Shown here: piece after piece, positions 22,948 through 35,028 of the stretch
How the letters are laid out: each line of letters opens with the position of its first letter
Numbering within the stretch: the first letter of the stretch is position 1
Assembly: GCF_010183535.1 (NCBI RefSeq)
Contig: NC_071332.1
Span: forward strand, 13,082,001 to 13,146,000
Origin: Caenorhabditis remanei
Taxonomy: Eukaryota; Nematoda; Chromadorea; Rhabditida; Rhabditidae
Length of the DNA: 64,000 nt
Reading direction: 5' to 3'
The notes under the pieces: generated by a model
What the model was told of the DNA's origin: nothing
Seen by the model: the letters and a program-made list of their open reading frames with translations, nothing else
Databases searched by the model: none
Position numbers and translations under genes: made by a program

Positions 22948-24352
22948 CTACTTGTATCCAGTATCAACAAACATTTCGGGATGTGAAAAATCAACTTTGA
23001 AAAGATCAAACGTGTTTGCAATCAATGTTTTCTCTCGGAGACTTCTGATGTCTTTCTGAAATTAATAAAAACAAGTATTTCACTTTTTATTTAAACCTAC
23101 CAGAATTTCTTGGTTAATTTTGAGAATTTGTGACAGTCTCCCTGCGTAATTCTTGTCACTCATTGAGTTGCTGGCATAATGTTGGTGTAGATCATTTGCC
23201 AATATCTCTTGGAACTTTTCACAGACTTCTGAGAACTCTGTTTCTGTGAAACGACTTGCAGCATATTGAAAACATAGCTGGGAAACCATAAAAGTAAGTT
23301 CAACTTCCGAAAACTGTAATTTTGAAATCTTATTAATAGTTTGTCCAATTCGCAAGTCACTATCCTGCCCATGTAGGAAACTGAAATGATGATACATTAT
23401 TTAAACTCGTGTAAATCTTACTATCTGATTACGTCGAATGAGAAATGTGTCGCCCATGAAACATCGACCTTAGCATTATCCATATCAATATAAGAATCGT
23501 CACAAAGTTGTAGTCGTTTGGAATCTTGCCATCCATTCTCCCATTGCCCAGCTGTTCGAATAAGTTTGTTTATCAATGCCCACAAATGCCATATCGTTTG
23601 TAGAAATTGCATCTAAAAATGAAACTATTGATTGCAGATTTATAGTGTTAATCACTCTTTACCTGGATGCCTGGTGGAAGCTTTTTCAGTTCATCGAAGT
23701 GTGTCAACCACTTGGCAGCTGACAAAAAATCAAGTTCCCACATTCCAACTGTAGTGTTTTTTCCAATAAAATGCAGTTGCTTAGGATTCTCGGGAGGTTT
23801 CAGACTGCAAAGCGATAACTTCTGAAGCTGAGTGAGTTCTTGGTTCAATGTACACGGAGATCCCATATTCAGGATTTTCAAGCCTTGGTAAATTAAGTGT
23901 TTGACATCAATATAAGTTCTCTGCTTTGTAGGACTTCCTGATGTTCTGAGATTTCGAGGACCAGCATATAATTCCACTGCCTGGATTGGTTTCCGGTTAG
24001 ACTGCAGATCTTAAAATGAATGAGATTTCCAGGTACTTATCGAGTAGTATAGTCTTTTGCTGTTGCATTGGAAACTCACTGCTATCATTCATTCCAACTT
24101 TCAGGCACTTTTCGAGACGACAACTTTTACACGACGGGCTTGAAATACCACTGAAATCCGTGCATCCTTCTCCATATTTACATGATTTCCTCTGTTGTTT
24201 AGCTAGCAGTGCTCTTCTGAAAGGAAATACTAGTAAAATGTTTCTTGAATTGAGCAATCTTACTTGAAAAATGCAGCACATGCTCTGCAACTAATTGCTC
24301 CAAAATGATATCCATGAGCCGACGCACCACAGACTTCACAAAACTTCTGCAT
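22948..24352 (-). CDS. Nuclear hormone receptor, supplementary family (wide second finger)
   Basis: Exons 24352-24264, 24216-24080, 24009-23663, 23612-23422, 23380-23101, 23055-22948 (383 aa). The first finger is CEVC...CRACAAFFK. The second reads CKYGEGC, a longer TDFSGISSPS spacer, then CKSCRLEKC, so the loop between its cysteine pairs is wider than in the neighbours and is shared only with the 24.6-kb gene. The hinge lacks the usual FVGRP motif (AVELYAGP instead). The ligand-binding domain ends FSHPEMFVDTGYK. It is a tandem duplicate of the 24.6-kb gene, 247 bp downstream of it on the same strand. Confidence 0.9.
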
Positions 24353-24599
24353 CTTCCAATAGACAATCTTGGTTTGTGAATGAAATAAATAAGTGATAAG
24401 GGTACAATGTTTCGTCTTCAATAAAACTATAGAACAATGAAATAGAAAACTATCAGGCATAAACCACATGTGTTTGATTGAAATAAACTATTTACAACTG
24501 TGTTCATATTTTTATCGTAGCCTAAAGAATATTTTCTATCAAAAAAAGTAGACAGAAGATATTTTATGTTCAGGGGCATATAAATATACACTTTATTCA

Positions 24600-25979
24600 C
24601 TAGCAACCGGTATCAATGAACATTTCCGGATGGGAAAAGTCAGCAATGAAGATGTCAAATGTGTGCGCAATTACAGATTTTTCCCGTTGTAACCGAATCA
24701 TTCTCTGAATAGTTCGAGGTTTTCATTCTTTGAAATTTTAATTTACCTGTATACTTTGATTCATTTTCAACATTTGTGCCAATCTCCATGCATAATTCCT
24801 GTTTCGATCTGGTCTTGTCATATAATACTGATGAAGGTCATTGTCCAAAACAGCCAGTAACCGATCACCTATTCCAGAAAAATTTGTTCCTGCGAATCTT
24901 GTTTCAGCATATTGGAAACATAGTGGAGCAGTCATGTAACAAATCTCAATTTGAGATAAATCTAATTTCAGAATTGCACCAACTAATTCGTCAGCATTGC
25001 AATCAACTTCGCCTCCGAATAAAAATCTAGAATGCATTTTTTATGAACAAAAGTGACTTTTGAGGGAACTTACAGTTTAACTTGATCAAAAGGGTACGGC
25101 GATAACCATGACATGTCAAATTCTGTTTTCTCCATTTCCAAATAATACTGATCGGATATATTCAATATTTTCGAATCATTAGCTTGTTTTTTACGAAGTT
25201 CTGCAGACTTTCCAGTTTTATATATACGACCAAAGACATGCCAAATAGATTGAAGAAATTGCATCTGCTAACAATTCATAAGTACGTGTAAATGAAAACG
25301 TGAAAACTTACTTGTACCGCTATAGGAAGTACTGTAAATTCTTCCAAATGTGTTAACCATTTGGCCGCTGAGAAAAAATAAAACTGCCAAACTTTGGAGA
25401 AACTATTTTGAGATATCACTTCGAGTTTTGTACACTTTCCAGTTGAATACGATATCTCCAGTGCCATTTTCTCCAGTTGAGATAAATTTTTGCTGAATGG
25501 AGTCGGGGCGCCAATTTTCAGAATTCCGTATGCTTCAGAGACCAGATTTTTGACATCGATATAATTCCGCTTTTTGATTGAATTTGTTGTAAACAGTATC
25601 AGATTTGGCCGGCCAACAAATATTTCAAACGACTTGTTGATATTGAATCTCTGTTGAATTTGGAGACCTGCATATCGTTTATTTGGGTTTATATCTGTAC
25701 AAAAAACTCACTCTGAGATTTCATTCCGACTTTCATACAAAGTTTCATACGACAACTTTTGCAGGCTGGAAATTTTTCTCCACTGAAGTCAGTGCACGCG
25801 TTCTCATGTTCACAACGTTTTCGATTATTCTTTGTAAGCAACGCCCTTCTTAATCAAAGAAAATGAAGGAGATGAGAAGATAGAACTTGCCTGAAAAACG
25901 CTGAACAAGCCCGACAAGAGGCAACTCCAAAGTGAAAACCATGGGCTGGCGCCTTACAGATTTGACATAATTTTCGCAT
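24600..25979 (-). CDS. Nuclear hormone receptor, supplementary family (GC-AG first intron)
   Basis: Exons 25979-25891, 25848-25712, 25667-25312, 25264-25074, 25026-24747, 24704-24600 (385 aa). First finger CQIC...CRACSAFF; wide second finger CEHENAC-TDFSGEKFPA-CKSC as in the 22.9-kb gene. The first intron has donor CAG|GCAAGT instead of GT, a rare but functional class. Using the next GT would break the frame, and intron position and phase match the paralogues, so the GC donor is well supported. The ligand-binding domain has IFVGRPNLILF and ends FSHPEMFIDTGC. A poly(A) signal overlaps the end (GTGAATAAAG). Confidence 0.9.
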
Positions 25980-26556
25980 TCTAGAAAATGAAAAAAAAAG
26001 GTTCGAGATGATTCAAAGTGAATCAAGAGAAAAATAGTTGATTTGGTTTAGAAAACGCAAGTGATTAAAAAACCGTGCCCATGTCACAAACCACAAAATA
26101 AATGTACTCAGAGTCTATGAAATTTAAAATAGAACAGTTCAGGGTGGTTCGGGATTTCATGAGTAAGCTACATCTTCAAAATTGAATTCGAAGACCAAAT
26201 CTGTTAGTTTCTAGGTTTTAGCGAATTCAGTGAAATTGATGATTGCTTGCAAGGAAATATTTAGCTCATTTCAAAACAGTTTTCATACAATTGCCGAGCC
26301 ACAGTTTAGTATTACAATTACTTATGTTTAGAGGTCTAGTATTTTTGTATCTTCGGGTTGAAATCTGTATTCTAGTATTCACTCAGTCAAACATTTTTTC
26401 AATCATGTGTATTTGTTCTGCCGTTTCCTATCTATTCTATTACTTCCTGCGTCTCCTGATTCTCTCTATTTTCTCTTTCCTTTCGATCAAAAGTTGCATT
26501 TCATCATCATCATCATTATTTCTTTCACATTTTCAGACCGATTCATTTCTCAAAAA
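25980..26556. other. Divergent intergenic region between two NHR genes
   Basis: Promoters of the 24.6-kb (-) and 26.6-kb (+) genes presumably lie here. The plus-strand frame at 26243-26556 is T-rich and ends upstream of a TTTTCAG site at about 26530-26536, a likely trans-splice acceptor. No other gene seen. Confidence 0.5.
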
Positions 26557-28005
26557 ATGCACGAAACTCCTGAAATTCCTTGTCAAATTTGCGATCTGCC
26601 AGCTCATGGAAATCATTTTGGAGCTATTAGTTGCCGGGCATGTTCTGCATTCTTCCGAAGAAGCATAATCGATAAAAGTGGAGAAAGTTTCAAATGTCTA
26701 CGTGGAAATGATAAATGTCTGTTGAAGTCTTCTGGAAAGTGAGAATTTAAAAATATTGAAGTGTCGAAATTGGGAATTTCAGGTTTTTCTGTAAAAAGTG
26801 TCGCCTGAAGAAGTGTTTTGAGGTCGGAATGGATTCGAAACGTGAGAAAATTTCTAAAGTACGAATGTAACAAAACTTTTCCTTTTAGTCATTCAACACG
26901 GTCGTGATAAAATAAAAACTCCGCCTTCTCTTCCTCAGACAATGTCAACTCTAATCGGCCGTCCATCTTATATAATTCATTGCTCCCCCGTAGCCAACGC
27001 TTCCAAGAAATCAATTGTCGATGTGACTTATCTCATTGATAAAGCAAATGACTGCTTCGATTTCGGACCTGCTCTTCTCAACAAACAATTGAAGATTTTG
27101 GAGAAAATGCGAATAGCGAATGACTTTCTGGAATCATTCGAGAGTTCTGAACTTTCAAAAATAGAGCCAAGTTCTTCGATGACCCAGATTCCAGTTTTCG
27201 ACAAACAATTTTTCATGCACTATTGGGAAGTTGATTTTTTGAAAACTGCAAAGTGGCTGAGTTTTCTAGACGGTTTCCAAAAACTACCGAGGACAGTACA
27301 GGTGAGATTTTATTTTAGTTCAGATTTGGATGAGATTTCTTTTTTTAGATTCAAATTCTGATGACTACGTGGCATCTTCGAGCAAGAATGGATCGTTTAT
27401 GTCGAACTGCGAAACTTCGAAGAAAAATGAAAATCGGAGAAAATGATTTCATGATTGGTTCAAATTCCTGTTTTGATTTGAAAAATTGCAAACTTGATGT
27501 TTCATGGTGCACTGACTACCCAAATGAACAAATACAATTGTGAGTACTGTGCATTGAAGATAATTTGCAAAACTTCGTGTTTAGTTTTCTGGAAGGTTTC
27601 GACAATTGGGTTCATAATGAAGTTGTAGAACAACTTGAAGAACTGAATCCTTCTGAAATCGAAATCTCGTTCATGACTTGCCAATTCTGTTTCCATTATG
27701 CTGGAAAACGACTTCAAGGATACATTCTGGCAGAAATGGAAAAGTACTTGGATTTAATATCGGATGATTTGCATCAGTATTATCAAGAACAAAACATAAA
27801 GAACTACTCGGAAAGAATATCCAAAATGATGAAAATAAACAATAGGATTCAGGTAAAGAACATTATTTAGATGATGGGTCTGAGAAAATGAATAAGCTTT
27901 CAGAAAGTCATTTGGGAGAAGCGATGGAAAACTGAATTGGCCCAGAAGTTCGACATATTTCATGTACAATTCTCGCACCCGGAAATGTTTTATGATTGTT
28001 GTTAA
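26557..28005 (+). CDS. Nuclear hormone receptor, supplementary family
   Basis: Exons 26557-26738, 26783-26841, 26889-27301, 27349-27539, 27585-27852, 27904-28005 (404 aa). Finger one CQIC...CRACSAFFRRS is encoded without the intron after FFR. Finger two is CLRGNDKC...CKKCRLKKC. The ligand-binding domain begins near LIGRPSYII and carries an acidic, serine-rich insertion (about residues 165-190, ESFESSELSKIEPSSS) not seen in the other copies. The C-terminus is FSHPEMFYDCC. It is placed between minus-strand genes and lacks a very close partner, but groups loosely with the 30-36-kb plus-strand genes. Confidence 0.9.
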
Positions 28006-28065
28006 CAATTTTTTTATATACTTAATAATAACATTGGAAAAAAGATATACTTTATTAGCAAAACA

Positions 28066-29550
28066 TCAAACATAACCAGTATCTCGAAAGATTTCAGGAT
28101 GAGAAAATTTCAACTTGAATACTCCAAAAACTCTTGCAACCTGAGCACGACTTCTATACTCTCTCACATTTTCCAGTATCTCTTTATTAATCTTCAGTAG
28201 TTTCGATAAGCGGCCTGCGTATCTGGGCATCAGTTTTTCTTCGACGTAGTATTTATGGATATCTTGCGATAAAACTTCTACGAATCCTTCCAAAATGTCA
28301 GCCAGTTTTCCTCCTAATCGATTAGCTGCGTATTGGAAACATAGGTGAGCCAGCATGAAGGATAGTTCAGTTTCTGTGATGTCCAAAGTTTGTAACTCAT
28401 CAATGAGAGGGAACAAGTCACTGATTCGGACACCGTCGAGAAAACTGAAATTCAATTAACAGCACTTCAAAGATGTTTTATTTTCACTCACTATCTCAAC
28501 TTTTCAATCGGATAACTGCTCATCCACTCTGCATCTGTCTTCACATCAACCATATCTGTTATTATCCCGTTTCCTGCCAACCTATCCGCCTTATTCGCTT
28601 CTTTATTACGAATTCTGTACAAGGCGGTCCCCATTAACTTGTCTAGTCGACCCCAAACATGCCAAACAGCAAATAGAACTTGCATCTGGTGAAAAATAAA
28701 TTATTACCGAAGACAGTTACTTCATTCTCACTTTCAAATCGTGGTCTAACTCCTGGAACTTGTCAAAATAAGTCAACCATTTGGCTGTTGTTATCAGATT
28801 GTACTCCCAAAAGCTTACCACTTCTTTTCTGGTTATCATATCCAACTTCTAGAATCAATATGTTTGTTCGTTATCCAACATCCAGTTTAACATACCCTTC
28901 TATTTTCAGTCCTTCTCATACAACTCTCCCCATAATTCAACTTTTGTAAATAACTTGTTGCCAGAACAGGAGCTGGAGGTCCCATTTTAAAAATATCGCT
29001 AGCTTGAGAAATAAGAAAACTCAGATCCACGTATGGTTTCTTCTCTTTGAGCTCTTCTCCCATTGGATTCATGAGGAGAAAGTGAGGTTTTCCTAGAACA
29101 ATTTCGATACTATCAGGAATTTTTCGTTTTCGATTGCTGGGAATCAGTTGACGGCCATCACAGTCATGTTGGAATTCTAAAAAGACAAAGAAACTGAAAA
29201 CTGAGATTAAAATGATACTTACTTGTGATATCCATTCCCATATCGTAACAACGTTTCAGACGACATGGTTTACAGTGATAACTGAAAAATTAGGTAATTC
29301 AACGAATGAAATTTTCAAATTCAAGTGAGTAACATACGATTTTCCATTGCAATGTTTACTCAAACATTTCATTCTACTCCATTTTGAATCAGCTGCTCTT
29401 CTAAAAATTGACAAAAATTGACAAAATCCCTAAAAAGACTCACCTGAAAAACGCTGCACATGCTCGACAACTGAAGACTCCGAAATGTTTTCCTTGACCA
29501 ACCTGACCACATATTAGGCATGTCAGAAAGTCTGTGTTAGTGTCCATCAT
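28066..29550 (-). CDS. Nuclear hormone receptor, supplementary family (extra intron)
   Basis: Exons 29550-29444, 29400-29338, 29281-29223, 29176-28896, 28848-28732, 28685-28492, 28444-28066 (399 aa). Close paralogue of the 20.3-kb gene: same RAADSKWS linker, KCLSKHC second finger, LGKPHF in place of [14 protein letters not shown] and a final exon of identical length (379 nt). It differs by one additional 47-bp intron (28895-28849) after MRRTENRR inside the ligand-binding domain; the 20.3-kb gene is continuous there. Two adjacent ATG codons start the frame; I use the first. Its 3' end converges with the 26.6-kb gene, leaving only 60 bp between stop codons. Confidence 0.92.
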
Positions 29551-30202
29551 AAAATAGATCAATAAGTTATTTGATGTATTTGCCAAGAAAAAAATCACGA
29601 GAATGAGAAAAAAATGATAAGAGAAAAAGGTGAGAGATAGAAAGAAAGAGTTAAAGAGGGGTGAAGTTTCCTCTTATGTAGGAGGAAGGCGAAACGATAG
29701 AAAGATTATCAATAGTCTAACTTGATTCTTGTCTGGCGGAAAGTATAATTATCTAAAATAATAAGTTTTGGCTAAAAAGGACACACTCTTGAACTTTGAA
29801 AAATTCCCTTCTAAAATGTCTAATCACTTTAAGTTTGTCGTTCTAAAAAAACTTCTCTATGGTTTTTTCTTAATTATAAGTTTTCATAGATGAAAATTAT
29901 GTATTTCCATAACGACGAGGTTTTCTCTAAACATTGCGAAAGCGAGCATACAAATAGACAAATAGAAACAGGGGCACGCAGGTGGAGAAAGGAAAGAAAA
30001 ACGATCTTTGTGAGCGAGAAAATAGTACATTTCGTTTCGAATAAAAAGAATCAAAACCCGGCGTTTTTCTTTTAAATTTTGTTTTTTTCTTGCAAGGATG
30101 AACAATAAACTTTTAAAAATTTTTTGAATTAAAAAAAATTAATTTTTCATTTAAGTTGTTTTTTCTTTTGAAGAAATAGGACGATTTCAGTACGAATCAT
30201 CC
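29551..30202. other. Divergent intergenic region between two NHR genes
   Basis: AT-rich, with poly-T and poly-A runs around 30070-30160. An ATTTCAG at about 30184-30190 precedes the next ATG and could accept a spliced leader. No gene seen. Confidence 0.5.
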
Positions 30203-31773
30203 ATGGAAGTTGACATGTGTTCCACGTCAATTATTTCGCTGAATTTTGATTTATGCCAAGTATGTGGTCAAGCGGCTCATGGAAAACATTTTGGAGCTAT
30301 CACTTGTAGGGCTTGTGCAGCATTTTTCAGGTAACGAGAAAATTGAAAAAAAAACATTCCCCATCGTTTTTCTTTTCAGAAGATCAGCGAAAGTATCGAA
30401 ATCTGTGTATAAATGTCACAGGAATGACAAATGTGAAGTTCTGCGAAACGGTCGGTTTGCTTGTAAAAAGTGCAAACTGAAGAAATGTGTGTTGGTTGGA
30501 ATGGACTCAAACAGTAAGACGATTTTAAAAGTTTTAAGTTTGAAATTTGAATGAAAACATTATAGGATTTGTATTTGGACGAGATCTCATATCAGCTATG
30601 GAGAGTTTTCGAGGTCGGGCTAAGAAACTAAATTACACTGATGATTTACCAGAGGTAGCCAGATCGACAAAAATCACGCGCTAGCTAAATCATTTCAGAC
30701 TATCGAACACATATCAGGCCGACCACTTTTTGTAATTTACATGGACGCGGAACAATTTTATCAATCTGAAAAAAGTTACATTAATCTTCAGTATTTAATT
30801 GATGAAGGAGCTAAAGTTCTTGAGTTGGGATCAGAGACACCACTTTTTGCAAAAAATAGCCTGCAAAAGCTTGCTATTGGATTGAGAACTGTCAGAGATA
30901 AATCTTATACAAATCAAAGTGTTGGATTTCAAAAATTGCATAAAATTGGAAAAGAACAAGCGATTTCGTTCTGGGAGAAGGATTTTCTGGCAGTGGCAAG
31001 ATGGTTAACTTACTTTGATGATTTCCAAAAACTACCTCGTGAGATGCAGGTTAGATTATTAACTTAAAAATGAACAGAGTTTTTTTTCTATTTTTAACTT
31101 TTGTGTTATGTTATTTTCATTCTTACTTTTAGGGACACTATTCAACTAGAAAAAAAACGTGTTTCAGATAACTCTACTAAAAACTATTTGGCATATTTGG
31201 ACTCGTCTTGAAAAATTATCATTAACTGCGGTCAGTCGTCGCAACAACCTCTGTCATAATAATGAAATGATGTTACATAAAAACTCATCTTATAACCAAA
31301 AAGAAGTGGAAATGGACATTTCATGGATCACTAAATTTCCCAAAGAGAAACTGAAATTGTACGTTCACTTCTTCATTTACGAATATCAGAAATCTTGTTT
31401 CAGCCTGTTTGATGAGCCTCAAAACTGGATAGACTTAGCGACTTTGGATCCATTGATGGAATTACAGCCGACGGATGTAGAACTGTCCTACATGATGTGC
31501 CAACTTTCTTTTCATTACGCTGGAAAACGACATCAAGGAGAGATTCTAGAAGTGACGGACCGGTTTCAAGATCGTCTTGCTAATGACCTCCATGAGTATT
31601 ATGTCAATGAATTACGCATATCTCGATACTCTGGAAGACTGAATCAGATGATGAGAATAAATAACAGAATTCAAGAAGACATTCGAGCAAAACGTGTCAA
31701 ACGAGAATTAGCCGATATTTTTTCAATTTATTGTGCAGAATTTTCACATCCAGAAATGTTTAAAGACACTTGA
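30203..31773 (+). CDS. Nuclear hormone receptor, supplementary family
   Basis: Exons 30203-30330, 30380-30513, 30566-30654, 30699-31049, 31168-31358, 31404-31773 (420 aa). Fingers CQVC...CRACAAFF and CHRNDKC...CKKCKLKKC are complete. The hinge exon (FGRD...) is followed by an intron before TIEHISGRP, an arrangement shared with the 32.9-kb gene and absent from the minus-strand genes, defining a separate subgroup. The 45-bp intron at 31359-31403 has no stop and can be read through in frame; removing it restores the LF.EPQNW alignment with 32.9 kb. The ligand-binding domain has LQPTDVELSYMMCQL and ends FSHPEMFKDT. Confidence 0.92.
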
Positions 31774-32881
31774 TTCTGATTTGATTAATTTAATAATTTT
31801 ATGTGGAAAAATTGGTTTCATTAAAGTTTTTTCCCAATACTTGATATAACTTTATAAATGACGGAAAGTTGACGGCTAATTGTTATTGTTACCAATGCGT
31901 TTGAAATAAAATTTGTTAAGTTTTTCCGTTTCGTGTGGTTCTTCTCTTTTTCTTCTATCATAAACATTTTGCTCTCCTTCCGATTTTTGGCTGTTTCGTA
32001 TTTTGTATCTTTCTCTCTCTTTCAAATTTTCTTCCGGCTACCTCTTCAACCCGTGAATGTAGTTCAAACATTGTCTCTTCTATCTTTACTCGTGTCCTTT
32101 CCTCTTTACTAATGTTTATATATTTACCTTGCCAATCAATAAGTCTAAGTCTATTGTTTTTTCCCATTTTGAATGATCTTTTGATGTCTGCGTGCCTTCT
32201 GTCAGTCTGACATTTTAACATTCAATGACTTCTGTTTTTTTTTCTACACGGTGTTTTGGTTCTTTGGATTAATATTTCCGGTTCCCATTGTAGACAAAGT
32301 TTATAGTTTTGTGTTTGTTCTGTCTGAAAATACGTTGTGTTCGATTTATCAGGATAGTTTTTGAAAGTAACTTTTACATGTCCGTACAAATGTTTTATGA
32401 CTTGTTCTACTGATCTGAATGGATACTTTTTCAAAGTTCCATGAATTTTCTTAAACTTCTTTTTATGTGGCGCTGAATTAGTGCAGTGCCTTCTCACTTG
32501 ATTCTGATCAGACGAATGACTGTGTTTTCAGAACTTCCAGATAAGATAGTCTCTGAGTCGACTAGTATCTAGTTTACATCATATTTTGTCTCTAATTATT
32601 TCGTGAATTCACTATCCCAAGGTGAGTTTTCCGAACTTCTGAGCCATTTTCTCTCTATCCAAAATCAGAAATCATCACCATCAAACCTATCATTTTAAGT
32701 ATCCATAACAAGTGCTTATCACCTACTAAAGAATAAAATTGTTCTCGTCGTTTCCCTCATTTTTCCTTACAAGAGAGATAAGACATTTCTTATTTCGAGT
32801 CAGTTCTCCCTTCCAACACTTAATTTTTTTTCGTCGGCCGGTCTCTTTTCAGAATCATTTCTAGTATATTTCTATTCAAGA
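31774..32881. other. Pyrimidine-rich intergenic region
   Basis: Upstream of the 32.9-kb NHR. The plus strand is strongly T/C-rich. The minus strand carries one long frame, described separately at 31958-32527. No other gene seen. Confidence 0.5.
31958..32527 (-). other. Unrecognised open frame with one internal stop
   Basis: A single minus-strand frame runs about 190 codons and is broken once by TGA at 32224-32222. The upstream half has protein-like stretches (YPFRSVEQVIKHLYGHV, LCLQWEPEIL); the downstream half is rich in Lys, Arg and Glu. It has no ATG at the 5' end and no convincing splice acceptor. It could be a pseudogene fragment, or an artefact of reading T/C-rich spacer in antisense. 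I do not recognise it. Confidence 0.25.
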
Positions 32882-34726
32882 ATGGACACAAACTCCTCTT
32901 TGATGCAATTTGATGTATCCTCTATACCATCTTCCTCTATCTTCTACTCGCCTTCCATATCTCCCTTGGAAGAAGACATGCCATGTAATGATGATGGTCA
33001 ACTGGTTACATTGAACTACTTCCCATGTCAAGTTTGTGGTCAACCTGCTCATGGAAATCATTTCGGAGCGATCAGTTGTAGAGCATGTGCAGCTTTTTTC
33101 AGGTGAGAGGGTGTTTAAAAGCGACAGTAATTTTAGTTTCAAATGTAAATCTAATTTTTCAAAACTCTAGGTTTATGTACTTTGATAGCAAGACCGGTCA
33201 TAAATGCAGTACGAACTTTTGACTGATTTGAAATTCAAAGTTAGTCAAGTCAGCACAAGTCATAGAAAATGTCACCACTCTTACAAAAATTGCTGCACTG
33301 TGAACGATGAAACATTTAGTGAGCAAAACTCAATTTTCCATCGTGATTAGTTTTTCAGAAGAGCCGCAACCGGAGCAAAAACAGTCTACAAATGCAAGAA
33401 AGAAAACAACTGTCAAATCTGGGAGAATGGAAGATTCGTGTGCAAAAAGTGTCGATTAGACAAGTGTAATGAAGTTGGAATGGATCCAGGAAGTGAGTTC
33501 AGAGTCGTTTTCCCTTAACGATGATGTCTATCCAGGGTTTCAATTTGATCGAGATCCAATATCTGCCACCGAACAGTTTATTAACACGAAGCAAGCCAAA
33601 AAACCGTTTTTCTTGGATAGCCTTCCAGAGGTTTTGATTTCTACAACATTGTTTATTTTATTATTTTTATTTCAGACAATTGAGCATTTCCTTGGTCGAC
33701 CGCATTTTATAATGTTCATAGAACCACCATCATACACAGATAAGAACTTTATCGATTGCCAGTACCTATTGGAAAAAGCTACGCAATTACTAGTTCTCGG
33801 AGCTGAGAAGCCGCTTTTTGCAAAAAATAATTTACAAAAACTGGCACTTGGATTGAATTTGGTTAGAGATATACCTGCTAACTCTCAAGATATCCATATC
33901 CTAACTAAGTTGGGAAAAGATGAAGCGATGACATGGTGGGAGACTGATTTTCTTGCAGTTGCCAGATGGTTGACTTATTTTGATGACTTTCAACAACTGC
34001 CACAAGCGCAACAGGTCAGTCGTTCAATTCTGAACAAGCACGAACATATTTTGTTTTTACAGGTTCTCCTCTTGAAATCTGTTTGGCATGTATGGGGCCG
34101 ACTAGATAAATTATCCTTGACGGCAACAAGTCGTCGTCGAAATTTATGCGAGAAGCGACAAATGATGCTGGGATGGAATTCTGTATGTGATCCCAAAACA
34201 GTCGACTTGGATATATCTTGGTTCACGAAATATCCCAGAGAACAGTTAGCATTGTGAGTCCAATTAGTTATAATGTACTTTTCATAACTATTGGGATTTC
34301 AGTTTTGGGTTTCCTGATGAAATGGAAGATTGGATGGCTGGCAGTGCATTGGAACCATTGATGGAACTTCAACCTACCGATATTGAATTGACATACATGT
34401 TATGCCAACTATGTTTCCACTACGCCGGCAAGAAATGGCAAGGAGAGATTCTCGAAGTGACTGAAAAGTTTCAAGAGTGTCTTGCCAATGATTTACATAG
34501 TTATTATGTCAATGAACTTCATATGCCGAGATATGTTGGGCGACTTAATCAAATGTTGAAGATTAACAACATGATTCAGGTTAGAAACTGTTTGAAGCTC
34601 AAGTAAAATTTTTGAACTTTTCAGCAAGACATCTGGGAGAAACGGGCAAAACAAGAGATCGCGAAGATTTTCGATATTTTCTGTATTGAATTTTCACACC
34701 CGGAAATGTTTGAAGATAATTGTTAA
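32882..34726 (+). CDS. Nuclear hormone receptor, supplementary family (long N-terminus)
   Basis: Exons 32882-33102, 33359-33492, 33536-33630, 33676-34014, 34063-34253, 34303-34579, 34625-34726 (452 aa). The first ~45 residues are a serine-rich N-terminal extension, longest in the array. Fingers CQVC...CRACAAFF and CKKENNC...CKKCRLDKC follow. Intron 1 (256 bp) is unusually long for this array. The hinge exon with FQFDRD, then [23 protein letters not shown] and [12 protein letters not shown], parallels the 30.2-kb gene, and it ends [11 protein letters not shown]. It differs from 30.2 kb in having an intron after NNMIQ near the end. Confidence 0.92.
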
Positions 34727-35028
34727 ATTTACATCATAGTTTTCTGTACATTGTGACCTATTTGATAAAGTATTACATTTTTCAAAAGTATTCAATTTTG
34801 AGCGCTGGTAAAAGAAATAACCTTATTTCCATTTGAAAATTGAAAATACCAATCACTTATTCCAGACCAAAAACCAGTTTCCTGGGTCGGAAGTTGATAA
34901 AACCCACTCGGTCTCTTCTCTATTTCTCTATTTCGCTAGTTAAACATTTGAAATCAATTCGGACGGCATTTTCTGTCTGTTTCCCTACTTTTTCTCTTTT
35001 ATGTTTCTTGTACAAAGTTTATTTCAAA

